Of a stretch of DNA of 64,000 bases, positions 1 to 8,193 are shown piece by piece. The position numbers and the translations under genes are program-made. This DNA is from an uncultured Collinsella sp. (GTDB lineage: Bacteria; Actinomycetota; Coriobacteriia; Coriobacteriales; Coriobacteriaceae), in NCBI GenBank assembly GCA_934668695.1, contig CAKUOD010000003.1, forward strand, positions 1 to 64,000. The letters are read 5' to 3'. The stretch's first letter is position 1; each line of letters starts with the position of its first letter. Below the pieces are notes generated by a model, which saw nothing but the letters and a program-made list of their open reading frames with translations, was not told the origin of the DNA and did no database searches.

Positions 1-28
1 ATAGGTTCGAATCCTATACGCCGCACCA
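1..28 (+). tRNA. tRNA, 3' fragment cut by window edge
   Basis: The first 28 bases read as a T-arm (ATAGG, loop TTCGAAT, CCTAT), a 7-base 3' acceptor strand ACGCCGC, discriminator A and an encoded CCA end. The 5' part including the anticodon lies outside the window, so the amino acid cannot be assigned. A hairpin with a T-rich tail follows directly. Confidence 0.85.
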
Positions 29-39
29 TTTGAGATTAA

Positions 40-66
40 AGCTCCCGGCAACGGGGGCTTTTCTTT
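40..66 (+). terminator. Intrinsic terminator after the tRNA
   Basis: AGCTCCCG, loop GCAA, CGGGGGCT (one G-U pair) followed by a T-rich run. It starts 11 bases after the tRNA CCA end. Confidence 0.8.
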
Positions 67-214
67 TACGTAAACACCGCATTGATTCGAACCTCGGTCG
101 AGGCGCGGGCGTGAAGCGGACGATTTCTTATCGACTCGTGTAAGATTTCGAGTAAGCGCCTCGGTGAATCTGCGGCGCGCTCTTTCTTCAAACGACCGAT
201 CAGGGTGATATTTC

Positions 215-2656
215 GTGGCAGAGCGTCCGACATACAAGCTCAGGTTTCTCGATCCCAAGAAGCGCTTTCCGGCGATGCCCGAGCAGCCTGCGGGACGCTC
301 ATATGGCGTGGTCTGGAAACTCTTTGGCGAGGATCAGCATGAATCTTGTTATGTCGTCGAATTCGTTGGCAAAAGCCATGTGTCGCTTCTGGGCTACGTA
401 AGCGTTTCGGGTGAGGTGTACAAGGTGGACCGCCCCGTTAGCGAGGCGCCGTTGCCCGATGATCCCGATATGCAACTGGTTCTTGATGAGTCCGACTTCA
501 GCATTGGCGAGATTGCGGTAAGGGGCACCGATGGGACGATGCGTCCCCGGGCGCGGGTCATCGGCTCTCCAAAAGGCCCCATGCGCGAGCAGTCCGATCG
601 CGAGACATGGAATTCGGCCCGCAGCCTCCCTTACGGTGAGTTCATGGCATCTATGTTCTTGCGCTACGTCATATTCGCCGATTCCGAAAATGCTATCGCG
701 AGCACGTCAAACACCGATAGGCTCGACGAGAGCACGCACAATGTCGTCGACAAGATTAAGCTCGTCAAGCTGCCCGAGCCGGTCGAAGTGTTTCTGGGCT
801 TTGATTCGACGCCACTTCCCGATGCCATCGAGACGCTGCTCTACCGCATTGACCATAAGGACAATCCGAGCGGCATCGAGCATTATGCCGCGGCCCTGAT
901 GAGTGAAGTCAATCTGCCTCGCCTGCGCACCATGGCGGCAAAGACTGAAATGAACTTGGCCCGCATCGATCGCTCGAAGCTTTTCTATCTAAATTTCGAT
1001 CGCAGCCTGTTAGATCAAGATGAGATCGACACCTTGCTTGCCATTGAGTGTCGCCTGAACCGCCTCTCCGGCATTCTTGAGCGCATCGGGGCCGGATTGG
1101 CCCCCGCAGCCTCGTCGCCGAGCCTTGAGGGCTGTGCACTCTTTGACTCGTGGCATATCGCTAAAACGACCAACGATGTCCCCCGGTTGCTCGAAACGCT
1201 GTCGAGCGACAACCCGTGGGCCAAGCCGGGGACGGTTGCGTGCCAGCCTGGTGGCGAGTGGGACGTGCGCACCCGCTTTGCGCGAATTGTCGAGGCGCTT
1301 AACGTGGTCACACGGCTCGACTATACCTATCGAGTGAACGTTGCCGAGGGGATTATGCTCGTCCAGTTTGGGCGCTCTGTCGTTGATGCCATGCCGCAAC
1401 GTGAATATGACGCTCAGGATGACGCCTGGCGCGAGCTGGACGAAGGTGTGCGCGAGATCTGGGCCGCGGAGCACGACGCGCGCGTAGCGCTCACGCTTGC
1501 GGCGGCTTGCTTTGCCGCGGGTGCCTGCATCACGCGCTGCTACGTGCAGATTGAGGCTCCCGACGATGAGCAGGATGTGCGCATCGTTGCAACGTATTCC
1601 TTTGCCCGTGCCGAGTATCTTGCCGATTGTGTTCCCGTCGCCAAGGATCTTGAGAGCATGGATATGGACGGTATGCCTTGCAAGCGCATGCTTGAGGCAT
1701 ATGAGGCGACCACGCCGGATATGATTGAGCCAGCGGAGGTTCACGCTCGCCCGCGTGACGACCATCGTCCTCTGCCGCCGGCGTTGCGCGAGATGCTGCT
1801 TGCCGATACAGCCGACGAGTTGGAAGTCATGGAAGAGGACGACGACCCGTATGTGGCGCGCGTCGTTGAATTGCGCGAGCAGTCTAAAACTGACCGTGCA
1901 GGTGCGTTTGAGGGCTTTTCTCGTTTGGCCGAGGAGCTGGAGGCCAAGTGTGCCGTTGCCGAGCTCTTGGCAACGGGGCCGGTTCAAACGCAGTTCTGCG
2001 ACAACCAGTTGGTACGCATGGTGCTGCCGGTGATGGAGGAGGATCGCTCCGTGCGCATTCTGCGCGCGCCCGATGCACTGTACTTTGCCCAGCACGAGAT
2101 TTGCAGCTTTTACGCCGAGCAGGAAGATTTTGAGCGCGCTCTGCCCGAGGTGCGTCGCCTTTACGATTTGGCGCGCTCGTCTATGCAATCGCATTTTGCG
2201 TTGATTAACGTGCTGGCGCGTTTGGAGCGGTTTGACGAGGTTATCGAGGTAGCCCGTCACGGTTTGCGCATCGCGAGCGATCGTCCCTCGATTGGCTACC
2301 TGTTTTATCGTTTGGCATTTGCGTACTGGAACTGCGATCAGTTCGAGCTGGCGTTGGCGTGCTACCGCCTCGTGCCGCGCGGCGAGGAGTCGGGCAGCAG
2401 CGCGCTGGAGGAAATGCAGGGCCTCATGAACGAGATGGGCGTCAATGAGCCTCCGACGTTCGAGGAAGCGGTCGAGACCATCCGTAAGGCGGGGCTCGAG
2501 TTGCCGCCGGTGCCCGCCGTGACCAATCAGCTGGCAGATGCTGCCGTGCAACTCGTCGATAACGGCTTCTTCTTCCTGGCGCGCGGCTGTATCTTCCAAA
2601 TGTGGCGTACCATGGGCAACGACGAGCTCGGCTCCCTCAACCGCTCGCTGGGGTAG
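215..2656 (+). CDS. Large TPR-containing protein of unknown function
   Basis: An 813-residue soluble protein starting with GTG (MAERPTYKLR...). I do not recognise the N-terminal 550 residues. There is no signal peptide or obvious membrane segment, and the middle part is strongly acidic (EEDDDPY). Residues about 600-740 show helix-turn-helix repeats typical of TPR scaffolds, for example AQHEICSFYAEQEDFERA and LFYRLAFAYWNCDQFELA. The ribosome binding site is weak. The gene follows a tRNA terminator and precedes the ATPase at 2818 in the same orientation, but a 160-base gap with its own repeat array separates them, so co-transcription is not certain. A protein-interaction scaffold role is inferred only from the TPR part. 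Confidence 0.75.
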   Translation: MAERPTYKLRFLDPKKRFPAMPEQPAGRSYGVVWKLFGEDQHESCYVVEFVGKSHVSLLGYVSVSGEVYKVDRPVSEAPLPDDPDMQLVLDESDFSIGEIAVRGTDGTMRPRARVIGSPKGPMREQSDRETWNSARSLPYGEFMASMFLRYVIFADSENAIASTSNTDRLDESTHNVVDKIKLVKLPEPVEVFLGFDSTPLPDAIETLLYRIDHKDNPSGIEHYAAALMSEVNLPRLRTMAAKTEMNLARIDRSKLFYLNFDRSLLDQDEIDTLLAIECRLNRLSGILERIGAGLAPAASSPSLEGCALFDSWHIAKTTNDVPRLLETLSSDNPWAKPGTVACQPGGEWDVRTRFARIVEALNVVTRLDYTYRVNVAEGIMLVQFGRSVVDAMPQREYDAQDDAWRELDEGVREIWAAEHDARVALTLAAACFAAGACITRCYVQIEAPDDEQDVRIVATYSFARAEYLADCVPVAKDLESMDMDGMPCKRMLEAYEATTPDMIEPAEVHARPRDDHRPLPPALREMLLADTADELEVMEEDDDPYVARVVELREQSKTDRAGAFEGFSRLAEELEAKCAVAELLATGPVQTQFCDNQLVRMVLPVMEEDRSVRILRAPDALYFAQHEICSFYAEQEDFERALPEVRRLYDLARSSMQSHFALINVLARLERFDEVIEVARHGLRIASDRPSIGYLFYRLAFAYWNCDQFELALACYRLVPRGEESGSSALEEMQGLMNEMGVNEPPTFEEAVETIRKAGLELPPVPAVTNQLADAAVQLVDNGFFFLARGCIFQMWRTMGNDELGSLNRSLG

Positions 2657-2745
2657 GGGCGGCATAGAGGGGCTGCGCCGTGCTATTTGTATCGGCGCGG
2701 GCGAGAGGACCCGACAGGGTCGGTAAGGCATAAAACACCGAGCCT

Positions 2746-2798
2746 GCTAAAACTGTTAAACTCTGCTAAAGTTGCTAAACTTTGTTAAAGTTGTTAAA
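2746..2798 (+). repeat. Six iteron-like hexamers upstream of ATPase gene
   Basis: The hexamer GYTAAA occurs six times on the plus strand, starting at 2746, 2755, 2765, 2774, 2784 and 2793. The spacing alternates 9, 10, 9, 10, 9 bases. The last copy ends seven bases before the ribosome binding site AGAGGAGGG of the ATPase gene. The regular array suggests a multi-site operator or iteron set read on one face of the helix; this function is inferred. Confidence 0.7.
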
Positions 2799-2817
2799 AC
2801 TAGCAGAGGAGGGCCGA

Positions 2818-3900
2818 ATGTCTAAAGCTATTAATCCTTTTAAGCCAACGGCAGGAATGAATCCGCCTGAGCTTATCGGACGCGACGCTGTTTTGGATGA
2901 CTTTGCCGAGGCTCTGGAGAACGGTCCCGGCGCCCCCGATCGGCTCATGCGTATCTCTGGTGTTCGTGGCACGGGTAAAACGGTGCTCCTTAACGCATTG
3001 GGTGATCTTGCGCGCAAAAAAGGATTCGAAGTCGTTGACGTCGCCTCAAATACCGGTTTTTGCAATAGAATTCTCGAGGCTCTGCAGCGAAATGTTCGTC
3101 TTGAATCAATGTCGATTTCTCCGTCGATTCTAGGAGTCAGCCTTGGCTCCGTGGAGGTGTCGAAGTCGGCGTCCCATCTGGGCGAGGCGATGTACGAAGC
3201 CGCGAAGCGCGGCGGCTTGCTCATTACGCTCGATGAGATTCAGGACGCCTCAACTGAGGAAATGCGAGAGCTGGGCAATGAAATGCAGCTCTTGATTCGC
3301 CAAGGGGCGAATGTCGCCTTTGCATTCGCTGGTTTGCCAACGTCGGTGGATGGCGTGGTGGTGGATGATACGTTGACGTTCCTTCAGAGGGCGAAGCATA
3401 TTGAACTTACGCGGCTTTCAGATTTTGAAGTCGGCGGATCGTTTGAGGATACGATGAGGCGTGCGGGCAAGGAACTCGACGAAGGCGTTGCTGAGCTTTT
3501 AACAAAGGCTTCGGCGGGCTATCCCTTTATGGTCCAGCTGGTCGGATATTACGCTTGGCAGGTTGCTGCGCGCAGCGGGGCAGAGAGCGTGGACGAAGAG
3601 GCGGCTCGCAAGGGTATCCAGGCGGCTCTTGATAGTTTTAATGCTATGGTGATTGCCCCTGCGTTGCGCAGGGTGTCGGAGCGGCAGTTTCAGTATCTCG
3701 CGGCGATGGCGCAATGTGAGGGCGATGAGATTGCGAACGGCGATATCGCCAAAAAGATGGGCTTGCCGGCGAACAAAGTCGGGTCGTATCGCAAGCGCCT
3801 GATCGATGCGGGACTGATTGAACCTGCAGGCTACGGCTGTGTTTCGTTCGCAATTCCGTACATGCGCGATTATCTGTTGGAAACCGTTCGAAAGGGCTAA
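2818..3900 (+). CDS. AAA/STAND-type ATPase with C-terminal winged helix
   Basis: A P-loop ATPase of about 360 residues. Walker A is GVRGTGKTVLLN (about residues 48-59) and Walker B is LLITLDEIQD (about 139-148). The C-terminal ~90 residues (RQFQYLAAMAQ..., DIAKKMGL, SYRKRLIDAGLI) look like a winged-helix DNA-binding domain. This layout resembles Orc1/Cdc6-like and archaeal-type STAND ATPases that are common as orphan genes in Actinobacteria. ATG at 2818 is chosen because AGAGGAGGG lies just upstream; an in-frame TTG at 2782 would begin inside the repeat array. The six GYTAAA repeats in front of it are a candidate binding site, possibly for its own product. The biological role is unknown. Confidence 0.8.
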   Translation: MSKAINPFKPTAGMNPPELIGRDAVLDDFAEALENGPGAPDRLMRISGVRGTGKTVLLNALGDLARKKGFEVVDVASNTGFCNRILEALQRNVRLESMSISPSILGVSLGSVEVSKSASHLGEAMYEAAKRGGLLITLDEIQDASTEEMRELGNEMQLLIRQGANVAFAFAGLPTSVDGVVVDDTLTFLQRAKHIELTRLSDFEVGGSFEDTMRRAGKELDEGVAELLTKASAGYPFMVQLVGYYAWQVAARSGAESVDEEAARKGIQAALDSFNAMVIAPALRRVSERQFQYLAAMAQCEGDEIANGDIAKKMGLPANKVGSYRKRLIDAGLIEPAGYGCVSFAIPYMRDYLLETVRKG

Positions 3901-3949
3901 TAAAGACTGGGAGCATCGGTGCCGCCGCTGGGGCAGCCCTCGTATCTTT

Positions 3950-4006
3950 GTCTCGATTTGTAACATCTGGAGGAGATTACGGCCTGTAGATGTTACAGAT
4001 TGAGAC
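3950..4006. repeat. Palindromic element, copy 1
   Basis: Two 19-base arms, 3950-3968 and 3988-4006, are inverted and match at 17 of 19 positions; both differences are transitions that keep G-U pairing in RNA. The arms read GTCTCGATTTGTAACATCT and the reverse complement of GTCTCAATCTGTAACATCT. No T-tail follows, so it is not a typical terminator. A second copy of the same length lies 80 bases further on. Confidence 0.8.
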
Positions 4007-4029
4007 GTTATGTTTCGAGGGCCTGGTTT

Positions 4030-4086
4030 GTCTCGATCTGTAACATTTACGGGCCGATTTGGTCGATAACTGTTACAGATTGAGAT
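4030..4086. repeat. Palindromic element, copy 2
   Basis: This has the same 57-base span and arm sequence as the element at 3950-4006: GTCTCGATCTGTAACA pairs with TGTTACAGATTGAGAT. The spacer between the arms differs completely from copy 1, so the arms are the conserved part. It lies between the ATPase gene and tRNA-Ser. Confidence 0.8.
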
Positions 4087-4179
4087 GCTTGGCTGAGGCG
4101 TTTGCTGACAAAATGGAATCGCCTCGAAATTCCCTCTTGCCCATCCTCGACTGTTTGGTTACTATAGAACGGCTGTTAC

Positions 4180-4270
4180 GGAGAGCTGACCGAGAGGCCG
4201 AAGGTGCTCGCCTGCTAAGCGAGTATGCCCCAAAAGGGCATCTGGGGTTCGAATCCCCAGCTCTCCGCCA
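4180..4270 (+). tRNA. tRNA-Ser (anticodon GCU)
   Basis: A 91-base class II tRNA. The acceptor GGAGAGC (4180-4186) pairs with GCTCTCC (4260-4266), followed by discriminator G and encoded CCA. The anticodon stem is CTCGC/GCGAG with loop CTGCTAA, giving anticodon GCT. A long variable arm (TATGCCCC-AAAA-GGGCAT) and the T-loop TTCGAAT support tRNA-Ser reading AGC/AGU codons. Confidence 0.95.
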
Positions 4271-4284
4271 GTATGAATTGAAAG

Positions 4285-4309
4285 AAGGGTCCCGTTTGGG
4301 GCCCTTTTT
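4285..4309 (+). terminator. Terminator of tRNA-Ser
   Basis: AAGGGTCCC, loop GTTT, GGGGCCCTT followed by a T-run. An identical copy lies at 4475-4499 as part of the duplicated tRNA tail. Confidence 0.85.
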
Positions 4310-4325
4310 GCTAAGGAGAAAGGAG

Positions 4326-4451
4326 GCTGGGGATTCGAACCCGAGAGGGCACGGGCGTTAAGCAAACGCGAAAGCGTTTGTAGCCCGTGGGCGAAAAGCC
4401 GCCAGGCTTTGAAGCCGGAGGGCATGCGAAGCATGCCCGGACATCCCCAGC
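4326..4451. other. Multi-hairpin element closed by a tRNA-derived stem
   Basis: GCTGGGGAT (4326-4334) pairs perfectly with ATCCCCAGC (4443-4451). Inside are ACGGGC/GCCCGT (4351-4356, 4383-4388) enclosing CAAACGC-GAAA-GCGTTTG (4363-4380), a GGCTT/AAGCC hairpin (4405-4416), and GGGCATGC-GAA-GCATGCCC (4420-4438). The result is a compact multibranched structure with a GNRA tetraloop. Whether it acts as RNA or as a DNA recombination structure cannot be told from sequence. Confidence 0.6.
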
Positions 4452-4534
4452 TCTCCGCCAGTATGAATTGAAAGAAGGGTCCCGTTTGGGGCCCTTTTTT
4501 AATATCAGCTACGTTAGCTGGGGATTCGAACCCT

Positions 4535-4564
4535 CAAAAAAAGAGGCATCCTTTCGGACGCCTC
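4535..4564 (-). terminator. Terminator of the D,D-carboxypeptidase gene
   Basis: On the minus strand GAGGCGTCC, loop GAAA, GGATGCCTC is followed by seven T. It lies 29 bases beyond the stop of the minus-strand gene. Confidence 0.85.
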
Positions 4565-4592
4565 CTTTCAATGGGCTTATTATTCTTGCGCC

Positions 4593-6002
4593 CTACACCT
4601 CAGGAGCCTTGGCGACGGTCTCGCTTTCTGCCGTGAGTGGGCGGTTGTCGATGCGACGGCCCAAGCGATCGAGCTTCACGAGCAGCCATTCAATGGGATT
4701 CGGCCCTGCGCCTTCCTCGTCGGCAACCAGGTCCATGACGGCGATCTTGGTGCCGTCCTGCTTGAGCGTGACGCTACCCACCTTGTCGCCCACGTGCACC
4801 GTGCCCGAAAGGTCGTCGTAGGTAACCTTCTCGGTCACCTCTCCGGCAAGTGAAAAGACGGTCGCCTGCGCCGTGGGATCGGCAAGCGTGGCGTCGATTG
4901 TCTTATCCGTCCAGTCGGTCTGGCCAATGCGCGCCATAAGCGGGTTGCCGTTGGCGGTCTTTTCCTGTGTGTTGGCGATTGCGACCGTCACCTTGTGGCC
5001 GTAGTACCAGTTGGCAAGGGTGGCGGTATCGGTAAAGCGCTGGTCGGTGGTGGTGGAGTTCAAAACGACGGTGTAGATCTCGTCGCCGTCGCGGTTGTAG
5101 GCGCTCGTGAAGCAGTAGCCCGCGTCGTCGGTGGTGCCGGTCTTGCCGCCAATGTTGCCATCTTGGCCCAGCAAATAGTTATGCGTGTCCATGGAATGCG
5201 AATGGTCGGTGCCGTCGGCGCCCGTGACCTCGATCCAGGAATCCTCGCTCGCTACGACCTCGCGGATCGTATCGTTTTTCATGGCCTCCTGCATCATCAG
5301 CGCTACGTCGTGTGCGGTTGAGTGCATATCGCCAGCCCACTCATCAAAGTCCAGACCATGCGGGTTTTCAAAAAGCGTACCGGTGCAGCCGAGCTTCTTA
5401 GCGCGCTCGTTCATGGCCTTCACAAAGGTTGCCTCGGCGTCTTTGGTCTTAGGCTCGATCTTCTTGCCCACATATTCGGCGAGCACGACGGCGGCATCGT
5501 TGCCCGAGGGAATCATCAGGCCGCGCAGTGCCTGCTCCACGGTAAGCTCGTCGCCTTCGAGCAAGCCAGCGGTCGAATTACCCACGGTGGCTGCGGCGTT
5601 GCTCACCGTGACCTTCTCGTCCATCTTGCAATTCTCGACGGTTAGGATTGCGGTCATGACCTTGGTGATCGAGGCGATTTTGACCTGCTCATCGGCGCCG
5701 CGCCCGTAGTAGACGGTGCCGTCTTTGCCCATGACGAGCGCATTGGTCGCATCGATATCGGGCAGATTTTCGGCCGTGATGCCGCGCGCATCGGCGGTTT
5801 TGCCGCAGACATTGTCGGTCGTGAGCACTTGGGCGCCGGCGACGGTGGGCACGCCAGCGGCAAGGGCGATAGCGCAGACAAAGCCGGCGGCAAGCTGGGC
5901 TGAGCGCTTTGCAAAAGAGGTGAGGGACTTCACAGATTTCGCTTTCGACGGGATGGTCTCTTCTGGAACTAGAGTATATCGTTTGCCGGTGTCGGCGATC
6001 AT
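4593..6002 (-). CDS. D-alanyl-D-alanine carboxypeptidase (PBP5-like, S11)
   Basis: A secreted or membrane-anchored serine peptidase that trims the terminal D-Ala from peptidoglycan pentapeptides. The three active-site motifs of family S11 are all present: SITK (about residues 111-114), SGN (166-168) and KTGT (287-290). A hydrophobic signal segment (AAGFVCAIALAAGVPTVAGA) precedes the mature part. The C-terminal ~100 residues form the beta-rich domain usual in PBP5. The start is uncertain. ATG at 6002 is given, but no Shine-Dalgarno is visible there. A TATACT box at 5973-5978 followed by GTG at 5933 (VKSLTSFAKRSAQ) would give a more ordinary signal peptide. The gene is divergent from a VanRS-like system, which suggests cell-wall-responsive control. 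Confidence 0.88.
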   Translation of the reverse strand: MIADTGKRYTLVPEETIPSKAKSVKSLTSFAKRSAQLAAGFVCAIALAAGVPTVAGAQVLTTDNVCGKTADARGITAENLPDIDATNALVMGKDGTVYYGRGADEQVKIASITKVMTAILTVENCKMDEKVTVSNAAATVGNSTAGLLEGDELTVEQALRGLMIPSGNDAAVVLAEYVGKKIEPKTKDAEATFVKAMNERAKKLGCTGTLFENPHGLDFDEWAGDMHSTAHDVALMMQEAMKNDTIREVVASEDSWIEVTGADGTDHSHSMDTHNYLLGQDGNIGGKTGTTDDAGYCFTSAYNRDGDEIYTVVLNSTTTDQRFTDTATLANWYYGHKVTVAIANTQEKTANGNPLMARIGQTDWTDKTIDATLADPTAQATVFSLAGEVTEKVTYDDLSGTVHVGDKVGSVTLKQDGTKIAVMDLVADEEGAGPNPIEWLLVKLDRLGRRIDNRPLTAESETVAKAPEV

Positions 6003-6130
6003 CGCGTGCGTGCGTGGCCCACATCCGCGCCCGAACGGGCACAAGGGCGCTTAAGGCCGACTTAATCACCCACGCTTGTTGTGTGTGGCATGCGCCCCCT
6101 CGGGCATAATGGAGCGCGAGAGGAGCACGC

Positions 6131-6826
6131 ATGAACGAGCGCATTTTGGTAGTTGATGACGAAAAGGCCATCGCTGACTTGGTTGGTATCTACCTTACAA
6201 AAGAAGGCTTTGACGTACAGGTCGCCTATAGCGGGGCCGATGCTGCCAAGGCAATCTTGGAGCAGGAGTTCGATCTTGCGCTGCTGGATGTCATGCTGCC
6301 CGATATCGATGGGCTTGAGTTGCTGCGTACGATCCGTTCCAGCCATACCTATCCCGTGATCATGCTGACGGCGCGCGATGCCCAGCAAGACAAGATCGAG
6401 GGTCTTTCGCTTGGCGCGGACGATTACGTGGTTAAGCCGTTCCGCCCGCTGGAGCTCATCGCGCGCGTGCACGCTCAGCTTCGTCGCTACACCAGCTACG
6501 GTAGCCGTGCGCAGGCGGCCGAGTCGCCGACCATCCAGTTCGACGGCCTAGAGATCAACCGCGATGCCCGTTCCGTAACGGTGGACGGTGCGCCGGTTCG
6601 CCTCACGCCCATCGAGTATTCCATCTTGCTGTATCTGGTCGAGCATCGCGGCAGCGTGGTGGCCGTGGAGGATCTGTTCCGCGCGGTATGGAACGAGGAT
6701 TTTATGCCCGGCTCCAACAATACGGTGATGGTGCACATTCGCCACCTGCGCGAAAAGATCGGTGACGACGCTCAAAAGCCGCGCTTTATCAAAAACGTCT
6801 GGGGCGTCGGCTACATAATCGAATAA
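6131..6826 (+). CDS. OmpR/PhoB-family response regulator (VanR-like)
   Basis: A 231-residue transcription factor with an N-terminal receiver domain and a C-terminal winged helix. The acidic pocket is D9-D10, the phospho-acceptor is D53 in LALLDVML, and the switch Lys is in VVKPFRP. The C-terminal Trans_reg_C domain (LTPIEYSILLYLVEHRG to GVGYIIE) is complete. ATG at 6131 follows AGAGGA. It is paired with the histidine kinase at 6852, whose closest family by sequence style is VanS, and is divergent from a D,D-carboxypeptidase gene. The likely role is control of cell-wall genes including that neighbour; vancomycin resistance is not implied because no vanHAX genes are present. Confidence 0.88.
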   Translation: MNERILVVDDEKAIADLVGIYLTKEGFDVQVAYSGADAAKAILEQEFDLALLDVMLPDIDGLELLRTIRSSHTYPVIMLTARDAQQDKIEGLSLGADDYVVKPFRPLELIARVHAQLRRYTSYGSRAQAAESPTIQFDGLEINRDARSVTVDGAPVRLTPIEYSILLYLVEHRGSVVAVEDLFRAVWNEDFMPGSNNTVMVHIRHLREKIGDDAQKPRFIKNVWGVGYIIE

Positions 6827-6851
6827 CGCCTTTGATGGTGGGGAAGTGGAT

Positions 6852-8090
6852 ATGACAAAAGACGATAGGCGGGCATTCGAGGTGCCCGATCGACTCTTTG
6901 AATACGTGAGGTCGGTCGTCGATAACCGCGCGCTTGCAACGGTGCTGCTTTTTTTGCTGAGCCTGCTGCTGATTGGCATCGATAACATCGCTGGAATCTT
7001 GGCGGTGCTGCTTGTCGGCTTTTTGCTGATCGATCGATTTGAAATCGTACGCCGCTGCGTGGTGATTGGCGGTGCCGCGTGGGCCATGACGTTGGCGATT
7101 GGCGCCATGGCACTCGGCGGCATCGAAGGGCCGGTGCTGTTCGATGCCGGCTTTGTATTCAACATGCTTGGCTTTGTGCTGGCGCTTGCCGTGTGCGTCC
7201 TGTTCTTTTGCGGCCGCGCCCTGTACTACCAGGGCTACGAGCAGGGCGAGCAGCATGCCGATTGTGTGCTGGCCGCTCGTATTCAAGATCGCCTGATCGA
7301 TCACCCCGACACCTGGGACAACATCGACGGGGACTTCCTGGAGGTCGAGGGCGCACTCAACCGTGTGCGCGATCGCGAGCGCAAGGTGCAGCAGGCCTTG
7401 CGTGACGAGTCTCATCGCAAGGACGATCTGGTCACGTACCTGGCCCATGACTTGCGCACGCCGCTTGCCAGCGTGGTGGGCTACCTTTCACTGCTGCAGG
7501 AGGCGCCCGAGCTTCCGGTTGAGCAACGTACTCGATTTACGGGCGTGGCGCTCGACAAAGCGCATCGGCTCGATGCGCTCATCGAGGAGTTCTTCGACAT
7601 CACGCGCTTCGACTTCCACGACATCGTGCTCACGCGCGGTTACGTCGACTTGGGGTTGTTGCTGGCACAGGTGGCCGACGAGTTCTACCCCATCCTCAAC
7701 GAGCAGCGCAAGGAGGCCCAGGTTGATATTCGCGAGGACCTGACGGTGCTCGTGGATGGCGACAAGATGGCCCGCGTTTTCAACAACATTATGAAAAACG
7801 CCGTCGCCTATAGCTACGAAGGTTCGACGATCACGATTGAGGCGAGGCGCACGGATGATGGCGGCGTGCGCGTGCGCTTTATCAACCAGGGCGATCCTAT
7901 TCCTGCGGCAAAGCTCAAAGTGATCTTTGAGAAGTTCTATCGCTTGGATGCGGCGCGTGCGACCAACCGCGGCGGCGCTGGACTGGGGCTTGCCATCGCC
8001 AAGGAGATTGTTACAGCGCACGGCGGCAGTATCGCATGCGAATCGACGCCCGAGCATACGATGTTCGCCATCGAGCTGCCCGCTGCATAG
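6852..8090 (+). CDS. Sensor histidine kinase (VanS-like)
   Basis: About 412 residues. The N-terminal region holds about four hydrophobic helices (roughly residues 30-125), followed by a HAMP-like linker, a HisKA dimerisation domain with the phospho-acceptor His in YLAHDLRTPLASVVGYLS, and a HATPase_c domain with the N box (NNIMKNAVAYS) and G boxes (GGAGLGLAIAKEIV). ATG at 6852 is preferred over the in-frame GTG at 6846 because GGGGA lies about seven bases upstream of it. It follows the response regulator by 25 bases and forms one operon with it. The signal is unknown; the membrane-embedded sensor without a large outer domain fits detection of envelope stress or lipid-linked wall precursors. 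Confidence 0.87.
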   Translation: MTKDDRRAFEVPDRLFEYVRSVVDNRALATVLLFLLSLLLIGIDNIAGILAVLLVGFLLIDRFEIVRRCVVIGGAAWAMTLAIGAMALGGIEGPVLFDAGFVFNMLGFVLALAVCVLFFCGRALYYQGYEQGEQHADCVLAARIQDRLIDHPDTWDNIDGDFLEVEGALNRVRDRERKVQQALRDESHRKDDLVTYLAHDLRTPLASVVGYLSLLQEAPELPVEQRTRFTGVALDKAHRLDALIEEFFDITRFDFHDIVLTRGYVDLGLLLAQVADEFYPILNEQRKEAQVDIREDLTVLVDGDKMARVFNNIMKNAVAYSYEGSTITIEARRTDDGGVRVRFINQGDPIPAAKLKVIFEKFYRLDAARATNRGGAGLGLAIAKEIVTAHGGSIACESTPEHTMFAIELPAA

Positions 8091-8193
8091 CTAAGGTGCC
8101 CTTACAAACACTTGACAATGCGCTCACGTGCGTATGAGCCGCGATTCCTACTATCGATACTGCTGAATTGATATCGATATGGAGGTATGCGGT

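Larger units (their letters stand above)
4253..4533 (+). repeat. Tandem duplication of tRNA-Ser 3' end and terminator
   Basis: Bases 4253-4309 (last T-stem strand, acceptor, CCA and terminator of tRNA-Ser) recur identically at 4443-4499, an offset of 190. Each copy is followed by the reverse complement of the tRNA T-arm (CTGGGGATTCGAACCC) at 4327-4342 and 4518-4533, an offset of 191. The second copy has no 5' tRNA part. Duplicated tRNA 3' ends are typical footprints of site-specific integration, but no integrase is present here. Confidence 0.8.

Noticed and set aside
4162..4434. Short minus-strand frame across tRNA-Ser encoding GELGIRTPDA
   Set aside because: This peptide is the well-known artefact of translating the antisense of a tRNA T-arm and acceptor. 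The region is tRNA and hairpins.
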